Source: Ascaphus truei (taxonomy: Eukaryota; Chordata; Amphibia; Anura; Ascaphidae). From it: 64,000 nucleotides of DNA. The stretch spans positions 20,905-84,904 of the forward strand of contig WSYH01001930.1 of assembly GCA_036426205.1 (NCBI GenBank). The letters are read 5' to 3'. A model generated the notes under the pieces. That model was not told where the DNA came from and did not search any database. It was given only the letters and a program-made list of their open reading frames with translations. Positions 44,778 through 55,435 of the stretch are shown one piece after another; positions within the stretch are counted from its first letter, which is position 1, and each line of letters starts with the position of its first letter. The translations under genes and the position numbers were made by a program.

Positions 44778-44930
44778 GGTAAACAAGATGTGCAGTTGCT
44801 AGTTAAAAAAAGTCTATTTGCTTTACACCATTTACTTGCTAGGTTAATCTCTCATTAGGTATGCTGAATGTGTAGTTGCTAGGTAAAAACTTCTGTTTGC
44901 TTTACACCATTTACTTGCTAGGTCAAATCT
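44778..44930 (-). repeat. Tandem duplication (~78 bp) in the LTR-element leader
   Basis: GCTTTACACCATTTACTTGC occurs at about 44819 and 44899. The surrounding TTGCTAG and TCTCATTAGGTA/TCATCAGGTA words repeat in the same order. It lies between the primer-binding site and the coding region. Confidence 0.8.
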
Positions 44931-45724
44931 CTCTGCTTCAACCAAATAATGTGGTTTTCTGCTTCAGTTCAGTAATTTTCAGTCTCATCTTTGGGTATTA
45001 TAGCATTCCCGCTCCACACTTTGGGTGTCTGTTTTGCTCCCAAGATAAATAAGCAAACTTTTTTACTTGCAGAAAAAAAAACATTCTTTGCAGTGGAATA
45101 TTTGTTTCACTCCTGGCAGGGTGACTCAACACTCAGCAATTGGCTTTGGAATACCTTTTACACAGTTCAGCAATCCCTTTTTCCCCTGTAAGGCAATTTT
45201 ACACTCAGCATTTGTTTGCTAAAAATTCCCCTGCTTCAGCACAGTTTTAAATCAATTTTCACACTTTTCTGCATATAGTCCATTCACAGCTGGTAGTCCT
45301 ATGCGGTGTGGCCACCTTTATTTGCAAAATCAGTACCGCTCGTGGGTCACAATCTGTATTCACTGCTTCAGCGAAACTTTTGAATACAACAAACACCTAT
45401 CCCTTTTTAAGGGCTGACTCACTTCTTGAACCCTGACTATGGCTAGAAGGCAAAACCCCTATTTCAATGACCATATTAAACTTTGTGATAGGCAAATAAA
45501 GGTTTACCTGCTTCAGCAGTCTCTCTCTCTCTCCTCTTGGGATTGGGGAAAAGAGTCCATCTGTGGTTTTGTAAGTTTTCAGTGGTGTGTATCACTTTAA
45601 CTCTGATCTCTGCTGCATGAGATTTTTTTTTTTTTAAGTTGCTCAGACTGTTTGTAGGCAAAAAGCATAAAAAAAATTTCACATAAAAAATCTCCGGTCC
45701 TTTTTAACTTCAAAGAAACCTCTC

Positions 45725-45742
45725 GTCCCACTTCGGACACCA
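45725..45742 (-). promoter_or_regulatory. Primer-binding site (tRNA-Leu-like)
   Basis: On the element strand TGGTGTCCGAAGTGGGAC starts two bases after the 5' LTR. It begins with TGG, complementary to the tRNA CCA end, and resembles the TGGTGTCAGGAGTGGGAT expected for a leucine tRNA, with a few mismatches. It would prime minus-strand DNA synthesis. Confidence 0.85.
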
Positions 45743-45744
45743 TA

Positions 45745-46346
45745 TGTGGGCGGACGCTCACAGAGGTATGCAAGGGAGACTCGTTATTGAAAATGAAATA
45801 AGTCTTTTATTGCGCCTGTTTCCTTAACATCAGGAAACCATCCAAACAAGGGGTAAACAAAGCTTCTATTCACTTGGGAGTATTTCTAGTGAAATACTAT
45901 GCAGTTCACAACTCCCTTAGATAAGCATGTCTCCCATCCCCAAACATATAGCATGAGATGAACAGATATAAAAAGTCTTGTATATGAAAGTCTTATCTGT
46001 TTGTAGTGGTTTGGAGGGAAAATCTTGTCTGTCCCTGGTTCAGCTCCCTTTTCCTCAGGGTGTGTCAGCATTCAGGTTTAGAAGTTTTCCCTGTGTCTTG
46101 AAAGCAGCTTTGCTGTGTCTTCTGGCAGGGCTCAAGATAAGTTGTGAGAGTCAAAGACAATCTCTGCTCTGTGTCCAAGTTCAGCTCAGGTATGAGCTAA
46201 GGAGTCTCACTTCCTGTCTCAAAAGACAGGCTTTTGTAAGCACTCTAATCAGGCAGGCGGTGTTTGTTAATTGACTACGAGCAGTTAACCACCACACTGC
46301 TGGATTAGAGGCACATTACTTGAACAGGGATAACTCCCCTGTTACA
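45745..46346 (-). repeat. 5' LTR (element orientation)
   Basis: 602 bp, aligned end to end with 41444-42044. Followed on the plus strand by GATAC, the target duplication. Divergence between the LTRs shows the insertion is not recent, but no date is given. Confidence 0.95.
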
Positions 46347-46351
46347 GATAC

Positions 46352-47490
46352 CATATCATGAGGGTAGAGAGGGAACATATTGTTGTGGGAGAGGGGGTTT
46401 GGCCCGGTATTAAAGGGGTTACACCCCATTTGGCCACCCCCTGCTCTCACCTGGGAGGTGAGGGGTTAACTGGAATGATGTCCAGTACTGTGCTTATGCC
46501 CCTGCTTCAGCACCAAATGTATATCACCTTGTGAATATGTATTTTCCCCATTCCAGTGTCTGCACCAACATTTACACTGGGATCCAGTCGGGAGGGAAAG
46601 GGTAAATGTTAATTTTGTATTTATGGCCCTTTGTCCCTTTTCCCGTCTTTGCAAGCTCCATTTTGCAGTCTCTCCATAGGTCGCCATTACAGTAACCCTA
46701 CGAAGATTCCAGCGATTTGGGGCCGATATCGTAGAAGACCTGCAGGTGGCGCCCGAGAGGAGGAGCAGCGGTTCCCCATTGAAAGTCAATGGGGCAGTGT
46801 ATTTCAATGGCGATTCCTCGACTCAGACCTCCAGGAACGGGTTGGCAGCCATCCAAACCGCAGACCGCAAAAGCGGAAACTTTGTCTTGAAAGGAGCTTT
46901 GATCAATCCCCGGTCAAGTTCATGTTCAATTGGCATGGGAAACAGGTTCTAGGGCACCCCGGAATAAAATTATTTTTGGCCCTAGATCTGAGGAACCCCC
47001 TCACTCGACACCAACCGGGTCCGGCAGTCAATGACCCCGGTAAAGGGTCGCGCTCGTTACAAGTGTTGCACCATTGACTCTAATGGCAAAGGTAGGAGCC
47101 GCGAGGTGAAAACGGCTAAGTCAGAATGAGCAAAAACATGGAACCCATAACTCTGGTTCTGTTCAGCCTAGAGGGCTGAGATTTGGTCAGCATGTAGTCA
47201 TAGTTCCGGCATGACTGCATGGCAAATACCAACCCTCTCGGGGCAACAGAACGGAGTCAGGGTAATGGTAAAATTTGGGTTTCTGCCATTGACTTGCATG
47301 GCAGAAAAAAGCCACTTTTGAAAATGTGCTTTTAAAACTGTATTTGTATAACTCTGGTCCGGTGGGTCACAGCGAGCTGAAACTTGGCCACCATGGAGAG
47401 TCCCCTCCAGCATGAGGGTCTTGCAAGTTTCAATCCGCTCGGCCCAGCCGAACGGATTATTTTGATATGTTTAGATATTAAGAAATGTAC
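46352..47490. other. Unclassified repeat-like DNA
   Basis: Evenly GC-balanced sequence. The phrases AACTCTGGTTCTG (47149) and AACTCTGGTCCGG (47350), followed by similar GCTGAGATTTGG/GCTGAAACTTGG words, form a diverged tandem repeat of ~200 bp. Open frames on both strands lack family resemblance. Nothing is annotated as a gene. Confidence 0.5.
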
Positions 47491-49204
47491 TGTATGGGGG
47501 CGTGTCCAGGACGCAGATGAGAGAGGCTGTGTAGAAGAGGAGCTCCACAGACCCTGATATAAAAATAGCAGAATAAGCGCTTTTCCCCCCCTAAAAACAC
47601 TCGCAATTGCTGCCACAAATCCCCCTAATACTCCCAGCAGCAAGAATGGCGAGCAAATCAAAGTCCCAAGCCACCCCAGGAGTCGCTAAATACTTCTCTC
47701 CCTCCCAGAAGAGCTCGGAGGCTGTTTTGAGATCACAAGATGGCGCCGGCTCCGCGAGCACACGTGGGCCCAAGCAGGGAGCAACCGATCGGAGCAATAC
47801 GGCTACCCCATCACCGCCGGAGGAAGAACTCACAAGAGCATTTATGTAGGAGATGATCTCCACAATGCTAAACAAGCTCCACTCCTCACTGCAGGATGAC
47901 CTGCGGGCCGCGGTAAAAGAACTTAAACAGGATATAACGGGCCTAAAGGAGCGCACCACGGCCCTTGAGCTTAAAATGGCCGAAACCATGCAATCCCAGG
48001 AGGAGGCAGCCAACGAAATATTTCGGCTAGGCGCAGAAGTAAGCAGCCTGAGAGATTGCCTTGAGGACCAGGAGAATCGCGACAGGCGCCAGAATATAAG
48101 AATTCGAGGCGTCCCGGAAGCGATTCTACCTGGTCAGCTCAGGTCATATCTCCAGGACTTCTTTATCTCAATGTGCCCCGACCTCACATCAAAGGACATA
48201 GAGATGGACAGAGCCCATCGTGACCTGGGGCCACGCTCTGAAGATCCCAACCGATCAAGGGACATAATAGCCCGCCTTCACAGATACACTGTGAAAGAAC
48301 AAATAATGGAGGCCTGACGAACCAGGGAGATTATCAAATTCCAGGATTCTCACCTCCAAATCTATAATGACTTGTCAAAGCGCACAGTACTTCGGCGCAA
48401 AGAGATGCAACCACTAAATTCCCTGCTCCGCGAGAAAAAGATCAAGTACAAATGGGGATTCCCATTTAAGCTGTCGGTACAAACAAATGGTAAATTCCTC
48501 ACAATAAGACACCCGGAGGATATCCCGAGGTTCGCAAAAGCCCTGGATCTAAACCTCCCTGCCGACTGGATCTACGACCCCCCCCACTCCCAGGGGCAAC
48601 ATGCAGAGGAATCCCAGATCAGAACATCAGAGAATCTGGCAGGCCAAAAACAACCGCGGCCTAGATAGGAACTGCAGCAACCAACTACCACAGTTACCTC
48701 CAAGTTCATTCCCTCACCCAGTTGAACTGATCAGCGATCGAAGAAGTTCCCCTTAAAAGTCACTCCTGTCCCACGAGGCGACGCAATCCTGGATAAACCA
48801 TCCACAGACCCTAAAGACCGGAGAAGCGGGAACCCTGGACGCAAACCACAGAAAAGCGGTCCAGCGGACGCACCACAAAGATAAGGGAGGTAACCGCCAA
48901 CGGACGTCCTGCGACTTACCTCACCTCGCCAACAACCGCAGCTCAACTGAGAAACCGGGCGAAGCAGCGGGCATCAGTACCGAAGGAGACGAACCACAGC
49001 CGCGGAAGAATCTGCGAACAGAGAAGGGGTGCAGGAGTCGGTCCCCGCTGGGGCGGATGTGAACAATTTTTTTCTCCCTTTACCATCCACACGGGCCCGC
49101 ACTGCCCGGGCTGGGAGGAGAGAGGCCAGATATTCCACGAGAGGAGCGGTGCTGGCGGAACCTGGAGGTCCGGCACGCAGACCCTCCCTTCATGTCCCAC
49201 TCTC
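47491..49204 (+). mobile_element. Second L1-like LINE, 5' half only
   Basis: Begins GGGGGCGTGTCCAGGACGC with a ~155-bp 5' leader, then ORF1 and about 530 bp of the spacer before ORF2. It is cut off at 49205 by a composite DNA element in reverse orientation. No ORF2 is present. Confidence 0.82.
47646..48668 (+). pseudogene. L1-like ORF1 with two in-frame stops
   Basis: Starts MASKSKSQATPGVAKYF at 47646 and runs in a single frame to 48668 (340 codons), broken only by TAG at 47847 and TGA at 48315. It has a Ser/Pro-rich N-terminus, a coiled coil (LHSSLQDDLRAAVKELKQD to LRDCLEDQENRDRRQN), an RRM-like domain (IRIRGVPEAI, MDRAHRDLGP) and a C-terminal domain (YKWGFPFKLSV, GKFLTIRHPEDI). Same architecture as the ORF1 at 11652 but clearly another subfamily. 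Both stops are single-base changes; otherwise the frame is undamaged. Confidence 0.9.
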
Positions 49205-49750
49205 CACTACAGTGGCGACCAACTTTATTCTTAGTTGGCTAGCTCCACGAATTTCAGAGTATCCCGGTGATGTGCGGTTTTGTATCATTTTCTCCCGGGG
49301 TATATAGCGTTATTTCCGCGGCAGTGATTTAAGCATTTTATTCCGGCTGGCTGCAATACTGCAATGCCGTGTAAAAACGCATGGGGGCGTTTGCAAGCTG
49401 TTGTCTTTGAAGCAGAGAAATTCATGAATTGTAATGCAGTATATACTGTATATATACAGTATATACTGTATATATACAGTATATACTGTATAACAACAAC
49501 CCCTATAACCCCTAACATACACATACAGTACTGTATATGCACATTAATGATACTATAGGCCGTCCCCTGGCGAGATGTGTTTGCAGCAGAGAGAGAACCG
49601 CTGCTCTCTCTGCGCAAACATCGGCACATTAAAAATGATTTAAAATACATTTTTATTGATAGTGTAGATGTGCAGGGGGTCTCCGGAGCTGAACCGCGTT
49701 GGTTTCAGGTCTGGGGACCCCCTGCTTCCCGAGATACAGCCCCCTTAATG
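49205..49750 (-). repeat. Composite repeat, reverse copy
   Basis: The left edge ACAGTGGCGACCAACTTTAT is the reverse complement of the right ends at 676, 2258 and 6387. It continues GGCTAGCTCCACGAATTTCAG, CCCGGTGATGTGCGGTTTTG and CCGGCTGGCTGCAATACTGC. It includes a short palindromic ATATACTGTATATATACAGT array at 49439-49492. The GGGGGTCTCCGGAGC block near 49676 is shared too. Confidence 0.8.
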
Positions 49751-50025
49751 AGGGTGGCCGCATAATCCCCTCTCTCTCCCGTTTGAAGGCAGTCCCGACT
49801 CACCACAACCAAACCAGGTGAATCGCGGGGTGTGGCCGATGAAAGAAAAGACACGGACTACCGGTACACCAGAAAGGAATCACAGATATAACCACCACCG
49901 GCCATCCCCCCCCTAAACTGGCCTGTGGAGCTCGTTGGAAGCCAGGGCCGATTGCCCAGACCACCATAGACACCACAACCATTTGTCTGCATTCGGAAGA
50001 CCCTCTGCACATGGTGTCAGAAGTG
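49751..50025 (+). mobile_element. Possible LTR end with primer-binding-like site
   Basis: At 50012-50025 TGGTGTCAGAAGTG follows ...CTGCACA, which looks like an LTR end (CA) followed by a leucine-tRNA primer site as used by many vertebrate gypsy elements. Downstream is A-rich simple sequence and no gag. The LTR start is not identified. Confidence 0.3.
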
Positions 50026-50690
50026 AAAAAAAAAAAGAAAAAAACCAAAAAAAAAACTAATATAATAAAACTACCGCTTATCCCATTTAACTATTAGACA
50101 GGACCAGGCTGCCTAATGGCTAACGAGTAATTAAGCCAGCACAATTCCTGTAAACTTCATAATACTATTGGTACAGGTGAGCGGGTTCACCTGCACCCGA
50201 AACTCATAAAATGACACTCAGGGGAAACCCGCTGCTAACCATGCTACAAAGCAAATTTTACCTAAAATCCCGAAATGGGCCTGATCTCATCATTACCACC
50301 ATAGCTTGAATAGCAGCCTCATAAAAGCCAATGAGGGGTTAACTCCACCGTGCCCGGCTTTTATTGTGGTGCGGGGGTGGGTGAAGGGGGTTTTGGCCCT
50401 TGGTGTGAGTTCTAGGACTTGCGGGGGGTGCGGGGGGCACTTAAACCCTTCACGACCGTACAGCTTATAATACCCTACGACCGCACTGAGAGTGATTTGA
50501 GGCCCCCCACGCTAGCCCCCCCGCAACCCTACAAAACACCGACACCGGTCGGGCACTAACTCCCGACCCTTCACCGCCCCCCGGGCTAAACACCCACAAA
50601 AAAAAAAAAACTCACACACCACAAGCATCCGCCAAAAAAATAAATAATCTAAATAAATAAATACAAATGACTATAAATAAATACATTTGA
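50026..50690. other. A-rich and G-rich simple DNA plus inverted fragment of 1428-1558
   Basis: A-runs at 50026-50060 and 50597-50609. The 50290-50420 segment is the inverted relative of 1428-1558. No gene. Confidence 0.55.
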
Positions 50691-51010
50691 AAAACACTTT
50701 TTATTGTATAGTGTAGATGTGCAGGGTCTCCGGAGATGAACCAGCATTGGTTATAGGTCGGGGGACCCCCTGCTCTCCCCAGAGATATGGCCCCTTTAGG
50801 GTGGGCAGGATCCTCTGGCATTAAAGGCCCCCCGCAACAGGGGGTCCGACACGAGTGATCGCGGCCTGGTAAACAAGCAGAGGCAGCTAGCAGGATACCG
50901 GCACCGAACACCAACAGTACAACGCAACCCGGCGGAGCCTGATCTTCGGCCGGAGGAGCCAGGGGCTCCCCAACCTAAAACCACGGGCTCGCTTCACTCC
51001 GGCACACCCC
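50691..51010 (-). repeat. Composite repeat, further diverged copy
   Basis: Shares GTGTAGATGTGCAGGGTCTCCGGAG, shown in part as GTAGATGTGCAGGGTCTCC, and GGGGGACCCCCTGCTC with 1745-1815 and 49670-49735. It is followed by GGCCCCTTTAGGG as in copy 2. Ends unclear. Confidence 0.6.
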
Positions 51011-51839
51011 TCTGCACTCAGCACTGCTCACTAAACAATGTATTTTCACATGTATTATATTTATAATTCTTGATTTTATTTACTTTAGATCTAATGGTAA
51101 CATGTAATTGGACTACTGCTGTCTGTGTGTGAATCTTTATTTTATTATTGTGGTAGGTGGGGGCTAGGGGACGTGGGGTTATCACATAAGCCCACCTAAC
51201 GGTGTTTCCACTTCCCATAAGTGGGGGCTTGCAAAGAGGTGGGTCGCACGCTCGTGCACTTACACCCCGTTTCAAACACAACTAGAACCATAAGAGCGGA
51301 TACCACTGCCCATGGGCCTCCTACCGCGTGACTGCCCACATTAGGCGGATTTTACAAGTGCACCGCACCCCCCCGCCGTCCTACATCATCACACAGCACA
51401 AGTAGCCAAACACACCACACGCCGTCAGAATATACGGCACATCCCGCTCCACCAGCAAATATAAAACTAAGCACAACGCACACGCCAAGCCGCCCACGAA
51501 TTAATAATACACATCTTAAAACTCAATAAATAAATTAGGATGAATAATATATATCCTAGTTATATATAGTACTTTATAGCTACAGGACATAATATTAATA
51601 CAATCCCCTATACACTCAATACATATCTTACCCGTTTCTATACTAATATAGTTATAGATATTATAGATAATAAACTGTATATATACATTACTATTACAAT
51701 ATATAGATATTACATTATATTATATCAAAATACATATAGACTATAATATATTAATCTGCGATCTAAATATAGTCAAATATACATAGTATCAAGAAATATT
51801 TATACTATATCGAGGAGAGGGATCCTAACGGGTGTTTGC
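51011..51839. other. AT-rich DNA, nothing recognised
   Basis: 51530-51830 is very AT-rich with TATAGATAT-type words but no clean microsatellite. 51150-51500 is C-rich without an ORF of interest. Confidence 0.5.
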
Positions 51840-52744
51840 CGAAGGCTTCAATAATCAAAAAACATAAAAAATCATATAAATAGACAATACCGTTCTGTGG
51901 CCTAACGAAATGCTTTTATTGTGCGAGCTTTTCGAGATACACTGATCTCTTCTTCCGCGCCATGTTACAGAAATAGAGCAAAAGGTAACTTCTTAAAAAC
52001 ACGAGTGTCTCTGTCTTTGATTTACTGTGCTGTCCTCACTCCCCAGTGTGGGATTGTTTTTTCATGGCTAGAGGTGTTAAATGGTTACTGAAGCATTGAA
52101 AGAAAGGTTGTATTAGTGTATCAGTGTGATAATAAAAGGAATGGAGAGCCCACAGTATAAAGTGCTTTACACAGGTGGAGTCGATGAGGTGGACTGGAAA
52201 TGAATGCGCTGTATAGGGTTGACGGTTTGGAAAGATGGTGAGAGTTAAACACAAACTACTCGCGTCTGCACTATGAGGATAATAACGTGTTCCCGCACTG
52301 TGTGCTTGCGCGAGCACGCCCCTGCTCACATATTGCTGCGGGGACCTATAAGAGCAGGAAGTGGGCGAATAGATATACAAGTAGTGAAGTATTAAGCGTT
52401 ATCATGTGTGTAAATCGACCGCCCGTTTCGTTAGTGTGCATACATACGCACCGACCACTTCTATAGGAGTTACATGAGCGCTGACGTAAATCGTCCTCAC
52501 CTATTCTACCTCCCTCCTCACGATAAGTACGACCCCTGGCGAAAACGCACTGCGACCGGCTACCTCTCCTGCTCTGGGTCAACGCGTGCCTTCGCTCTCC
52601 AACGCATCCATAATGTTGTTTGCTTAGAGCGTCTGGCTGAAGTGTTTCGTCTCCGCATAAGTCCCGTCTGTGCTTTGAGCGTGTGAATTAGTAGGAGCAA
52701 CTGCCTCTTATACTTAATCAAACGTTAACACTTGGATTTACTAT

Positions 52745-52975
52745 GCTCATGCTTCGCGTGCACCAGATGTCATAATGCATGAATGGTAATGCAGTAATAT
52801 ATATATAATGACTGTGGCAGTATGCGCCAGCGGGAATAAAATGCTTCAATCCCTGCCTGGAAAATAACCCAATGCACTCGGGCAGAAAACAGTCACAAAC
52901 CTCAATACACCCGGGTATACCCGAATTCGTGGGACTAGCCGAGCTCGAATAAAGTGTGTCGCCAGTGTATAGCAC
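52745..52975 (+). mobile_element. CACTG-ended element, truncated copy
   Basis: Very similar to the right half of 35133-35538: ATGCTTCGCGTG, CCAGCGGGAATAAAATGCTTC, shown in part as GCGGGAATAAAATGC, CCCGGGTATACCCG, and the end GTGTGTCGCCAGTG. The left end is lost. Confidence 0.8.
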
Positions 52976-53028
52976 AGTATGTACAGACATGGCCTTTAGC
53001 GCTTATGGGACGAGAGTTCACTACTGTC

Positions 53029-53614
53029 AGTAATGACTCATAAAATTTCGATCTCTGTTTAGGCCACTGCTAAGTGTCCCGCACAGTTGCATAAATTTGT
53101 ATTCATGCAACCATCTCTCTTTCGGGGTTTTAAGATTACCTTTGAGTATGGCAACCCTCAGATCGTTCATCTTATGGCCAGAGTCAGAGAAATGTTCGCC
53201 AACAGGACTGTCTCTTGTACCGCGTGTGATGCTGTGGCGATGCAGGTTCATTCCCTTGTTTAGCCCCTGCCCTGTCTCACCTATGTAGTAGCAGCCCCCT
53301 GGGCATTTCATGCACATGATGAGGTACACGACATTGCTGGAAGAACAGGTGAACCTTCCTCTGATTTTGTATTCCCAATTCCTGTGTGGTATTTGTATTG
53401 TGTCCGCTGTGTAGAGCATTGCGCAGGTTTTGCATCTTGGGTCCTGGCATGGTTTTGTCCCGCATTCAGTTGTACTGCTGAATACTTTACTCCTCACCAT
53501 AATATTCTTGAGATTATGGGGTTGTCTGTATGATAATAAGGGTGCTTCAGGGAAGACCTGTTGCAGTCTTGTATCTTCCTGGAGGATGGGTTGTAGTTTC
53601 CTGGCGATCTTGCG
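53029..53614 (-). pseudogene. Penelope-like ORF end: linker and GIY-YIG endonuclease
   Basis: Residues from RKIARKLQPILQEDTRLQQV onward: the PLE linker LSYRQPHNLKNIMVRS, the Cys motif GTKPCQDPRCKTC, then GIY-YIG core strands VVYLIMCMKCPGGCYYIGETG. RHSITRGTRDSPVGEHF follows, and the end is KERWLHEYKFMQLCGTL. In this family an Arg is expected in the helix after YIGET (L-N/R-x-R-x-x-x-H); here the helix reads GLNKGMNLHRHS, with Gly in that place, so nicking is probably lost. In front, the frame comes from AT/AC microsatellite DNA, not from the element. The endonuclease primes reverse transcription of the element. Confidence 0.88.
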
Positions 53615-53960
53615 TATATATATATATATACACACAGTATATACACACACATGATGAACCAATATACAAATAAATGTAGAATGGTTATCAAAATCATACT
53701 GTCCTACAAATAACGCTTCTCCATACAGACAATAATAATAATAATAATAATAATCCATTTAATAATCCTAACTGATTTTACAATATAAAACATAACATTC
53801 CAATCCACACAGTACATTGCATTTACATTGTATAAATGATGCATAAAATCTATGCACCATATACATTCTGCAAATGAATGTTAACAATATCATTGCAAGC
53901 TACTGTACCAGTAAATACAAACACTTCCAAACAAGTCAACTATTTTAACCAATCAAGTAA
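53615..53960 (-). mobile_element. TIR element T, copy 1 (partial)
   Basis: The end CACACACATGATGAACC, then AATATACAAATAAATGTAGA, matches both ends of 56120-56550. Inside, AATCCTAACTGA, ACATTCCAAT, GATGCATAAAATCTA and AAGTAAACAAAA follow in the order seen in reverse in 56270-56420. An (AAT)n tract sits at 53731-53753. The far end is not clear. Confidence 0.65.
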
Positions 53961-54120
53961 ACAAAAATCTATATATACTGTAAGTACCAACCTGAAAACA
54001 CAATTTAAAACCAAAGCTAACCCTTACAATACCAAGGATTACATCTATCAAATTGTAAAAAACATTATACATTATACACACATTGAAGCATTGCAATAAA
54101 CAACATACAGTACAGTACAT

Positions 54121-54560
54121 CCCCTGTATCTCCCTGCCTTCAGTGTAATCTGTTTAAAGCCCCCTCCTTAATGTTTCTGTTAAATCTTTCTGCCTTCAGT
54201 GTAATCTGTTTAAAGCCCCATCCCCCCTAATGTTTCTGTTAAACAGATTACACTGAAGGCAGAGAGATTTAACAGAAACATTAGGGGGGAGGGGGCTTTA
54301 AACAGATTACACTGAAGGCAGAGAGATTTAAAGCCCCCTCCCCCCTAATGTTTCTGTTAAATCTCCCTCCCTGCCTGTAATGCTGTGAGTGCAGTGTATG
54401 TAAATGTGGGGAGGGGGAGTGGGTTATAACCCCACCTCCTTGACTGTGGTCTGTGTAAAGCCCCCTCCCCCTAATGTTTCTGTTAAATCTCCCTCCCTGC
54501 CTGTATTGCTGTGAGTGCAGTGTATGTAAATGTGGGGAGGGGGGGGACCCAATGTGCATA
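54121..54560. repeat. Satellite-like block with direct and inverted units
   Basis: Units contain CTGCCTTCAGTGTAATCTG, TTTAAAGCCCC(C/A)TCC and TAATGTTTCTGTTAAATC. They occur in direct orientation at 54135, 54190, 54345 and 54450, and inverted at 54236-54330, so the block can form a cruciform. A second sub-unit, GCTGTGAGTGCAGTGTATGT, repeats at 54383 and 54509. Confidence 0.85.
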
Positions 54561-55257
54561 CTGTGAGGTCTAACCAAACTCACCCCCTACCCACATACCG
54601 TTACCCCCCCCCATCCTGGCCATGGCCCCTCCGCTTCTGCAAAACAGACACAAAAATTAAAACATCCAAAGTAATGTCCCCTAACCCCTTAATCACCATA
54701 GCGGTTATTAACTGCTACAGTCATTAAGGTGTTAACCCACCCTCACCCACCACTCGGGATGCCTACATACCCTCCCACACTAACCCCCTCCCCGTGAGGC
54801 CTAACCACCCAGTCAGTACCCACAAGGGAGGCCTACTCACATACCGTTGGGGAAACACCCCCCCACCCCCTGTACCCACAATAAAAACAGTACAATGACC
54901 CACAATAAACAGCATTATATTTATTAAATACATTACCCACCCCCTGTGCCCCCCCATAAATACAAGATTTATTCTTTTACATACAGGGTTCATAACGCAG
55001 CCCCACACAAGTCCCCGGTGGGCTGGCAGGGCACCTGGACAGACCTACAGTTTACCAGCAGCCCTTTTTACACAGGTTCTGGAGGCCTGCTGGTGGATCC
55101 TGCCAGCACCATGGCCCCCAGGTGGTCTCCTTGGGTAACCGTGGGCCACAATTGGGTCCCCACAGTAGGCCCAAGGATGTCTGGGAGCCCCGGGTCAGAC
55201 CCACAGGTGTCTGCGGGGCCTCGGGTGGTTACCTCGGGGGTCTGGGGAACTCACGGG
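54561..55257. other. C-rich non-coding DNA
   Basis: Pro-rich open frames appear on both strands through base composition only. TTAAGGTGTTAACCC-like words recall the flanks of the satellite. No gene. Confidence 0.5.
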
Positions 55258-55435
55258 TGCTCACTATGGGTCCGCGGTGCCCCCACAGAAGTGGGACCAC
55301 ACATCATCATCCCCGCACCTACGGGTCGGCGGTGCCCCCACAGAAGTGGGACCACACATCGTCATCCCCACAGACTACGGGTCGGCGGTGCCCCCACAGA
55401 AGTGGGACCACACATCGTCATCCCCGCATGTGTCA
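55258..55435. repeat. Minisatellite, three ~57-bp units
   Basis: GTGCCCCCACAGAAGTGGGA, then CCACACATC(A/G)TCATCCCC, repeats at about 55278, 55332 and 55388, each preceded by a GGTC(C/G)G(C/G)G word. It makes a 236-codon plus-strand frame look repetitive, but that frame is not a gene I can support. Confidence 0.9.

Larger units (their letters stand above)
41444..46346 (-). mobile_element. LTR retrotransposon shell carrying a coiled-coil gene
   Basis: Two LTRs of 601 and 602 bp (41444-42044; 45745-46346) differ at about twenty positions by eye and are bounded by TG...CA. The element is flanked by the 5-bp duplication GATAC (41439-41443; 46347-46351). A tRNA-type primer-binding site lies at 45725-45742 and an AATAAA signal in each LTR near its 3' end, both pointing to the minus strand. 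The 3.7-kb interior has no gag, protease, RT or integrase that I can recognise. Instead it holds a leader of ~1 kb and a long broken coiled-coil reading frame. It must have moved with enzymes of another element, most likely Ty3/gypsy given the 5-bp duplication. Confidence 0.93.
51840..53614 (-). mobile_element. Penelope-like element, 3' half
   Basis: Minus strand: the endonuclease end of the ORF (53614-53029), then a non-coding 3' region to about 51840. The 3' region contains TCTCGAAAAGCTCGCACAAT, AAAAGCATTTCGTTAGG and CCACAGAACGGTATTG, words I associate with amphibian Penelope 3' ends, and is repeated in part at 37918-38057. A CACTG element is nested at 52745-52975. RT is missing. Confidence 0.8.
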
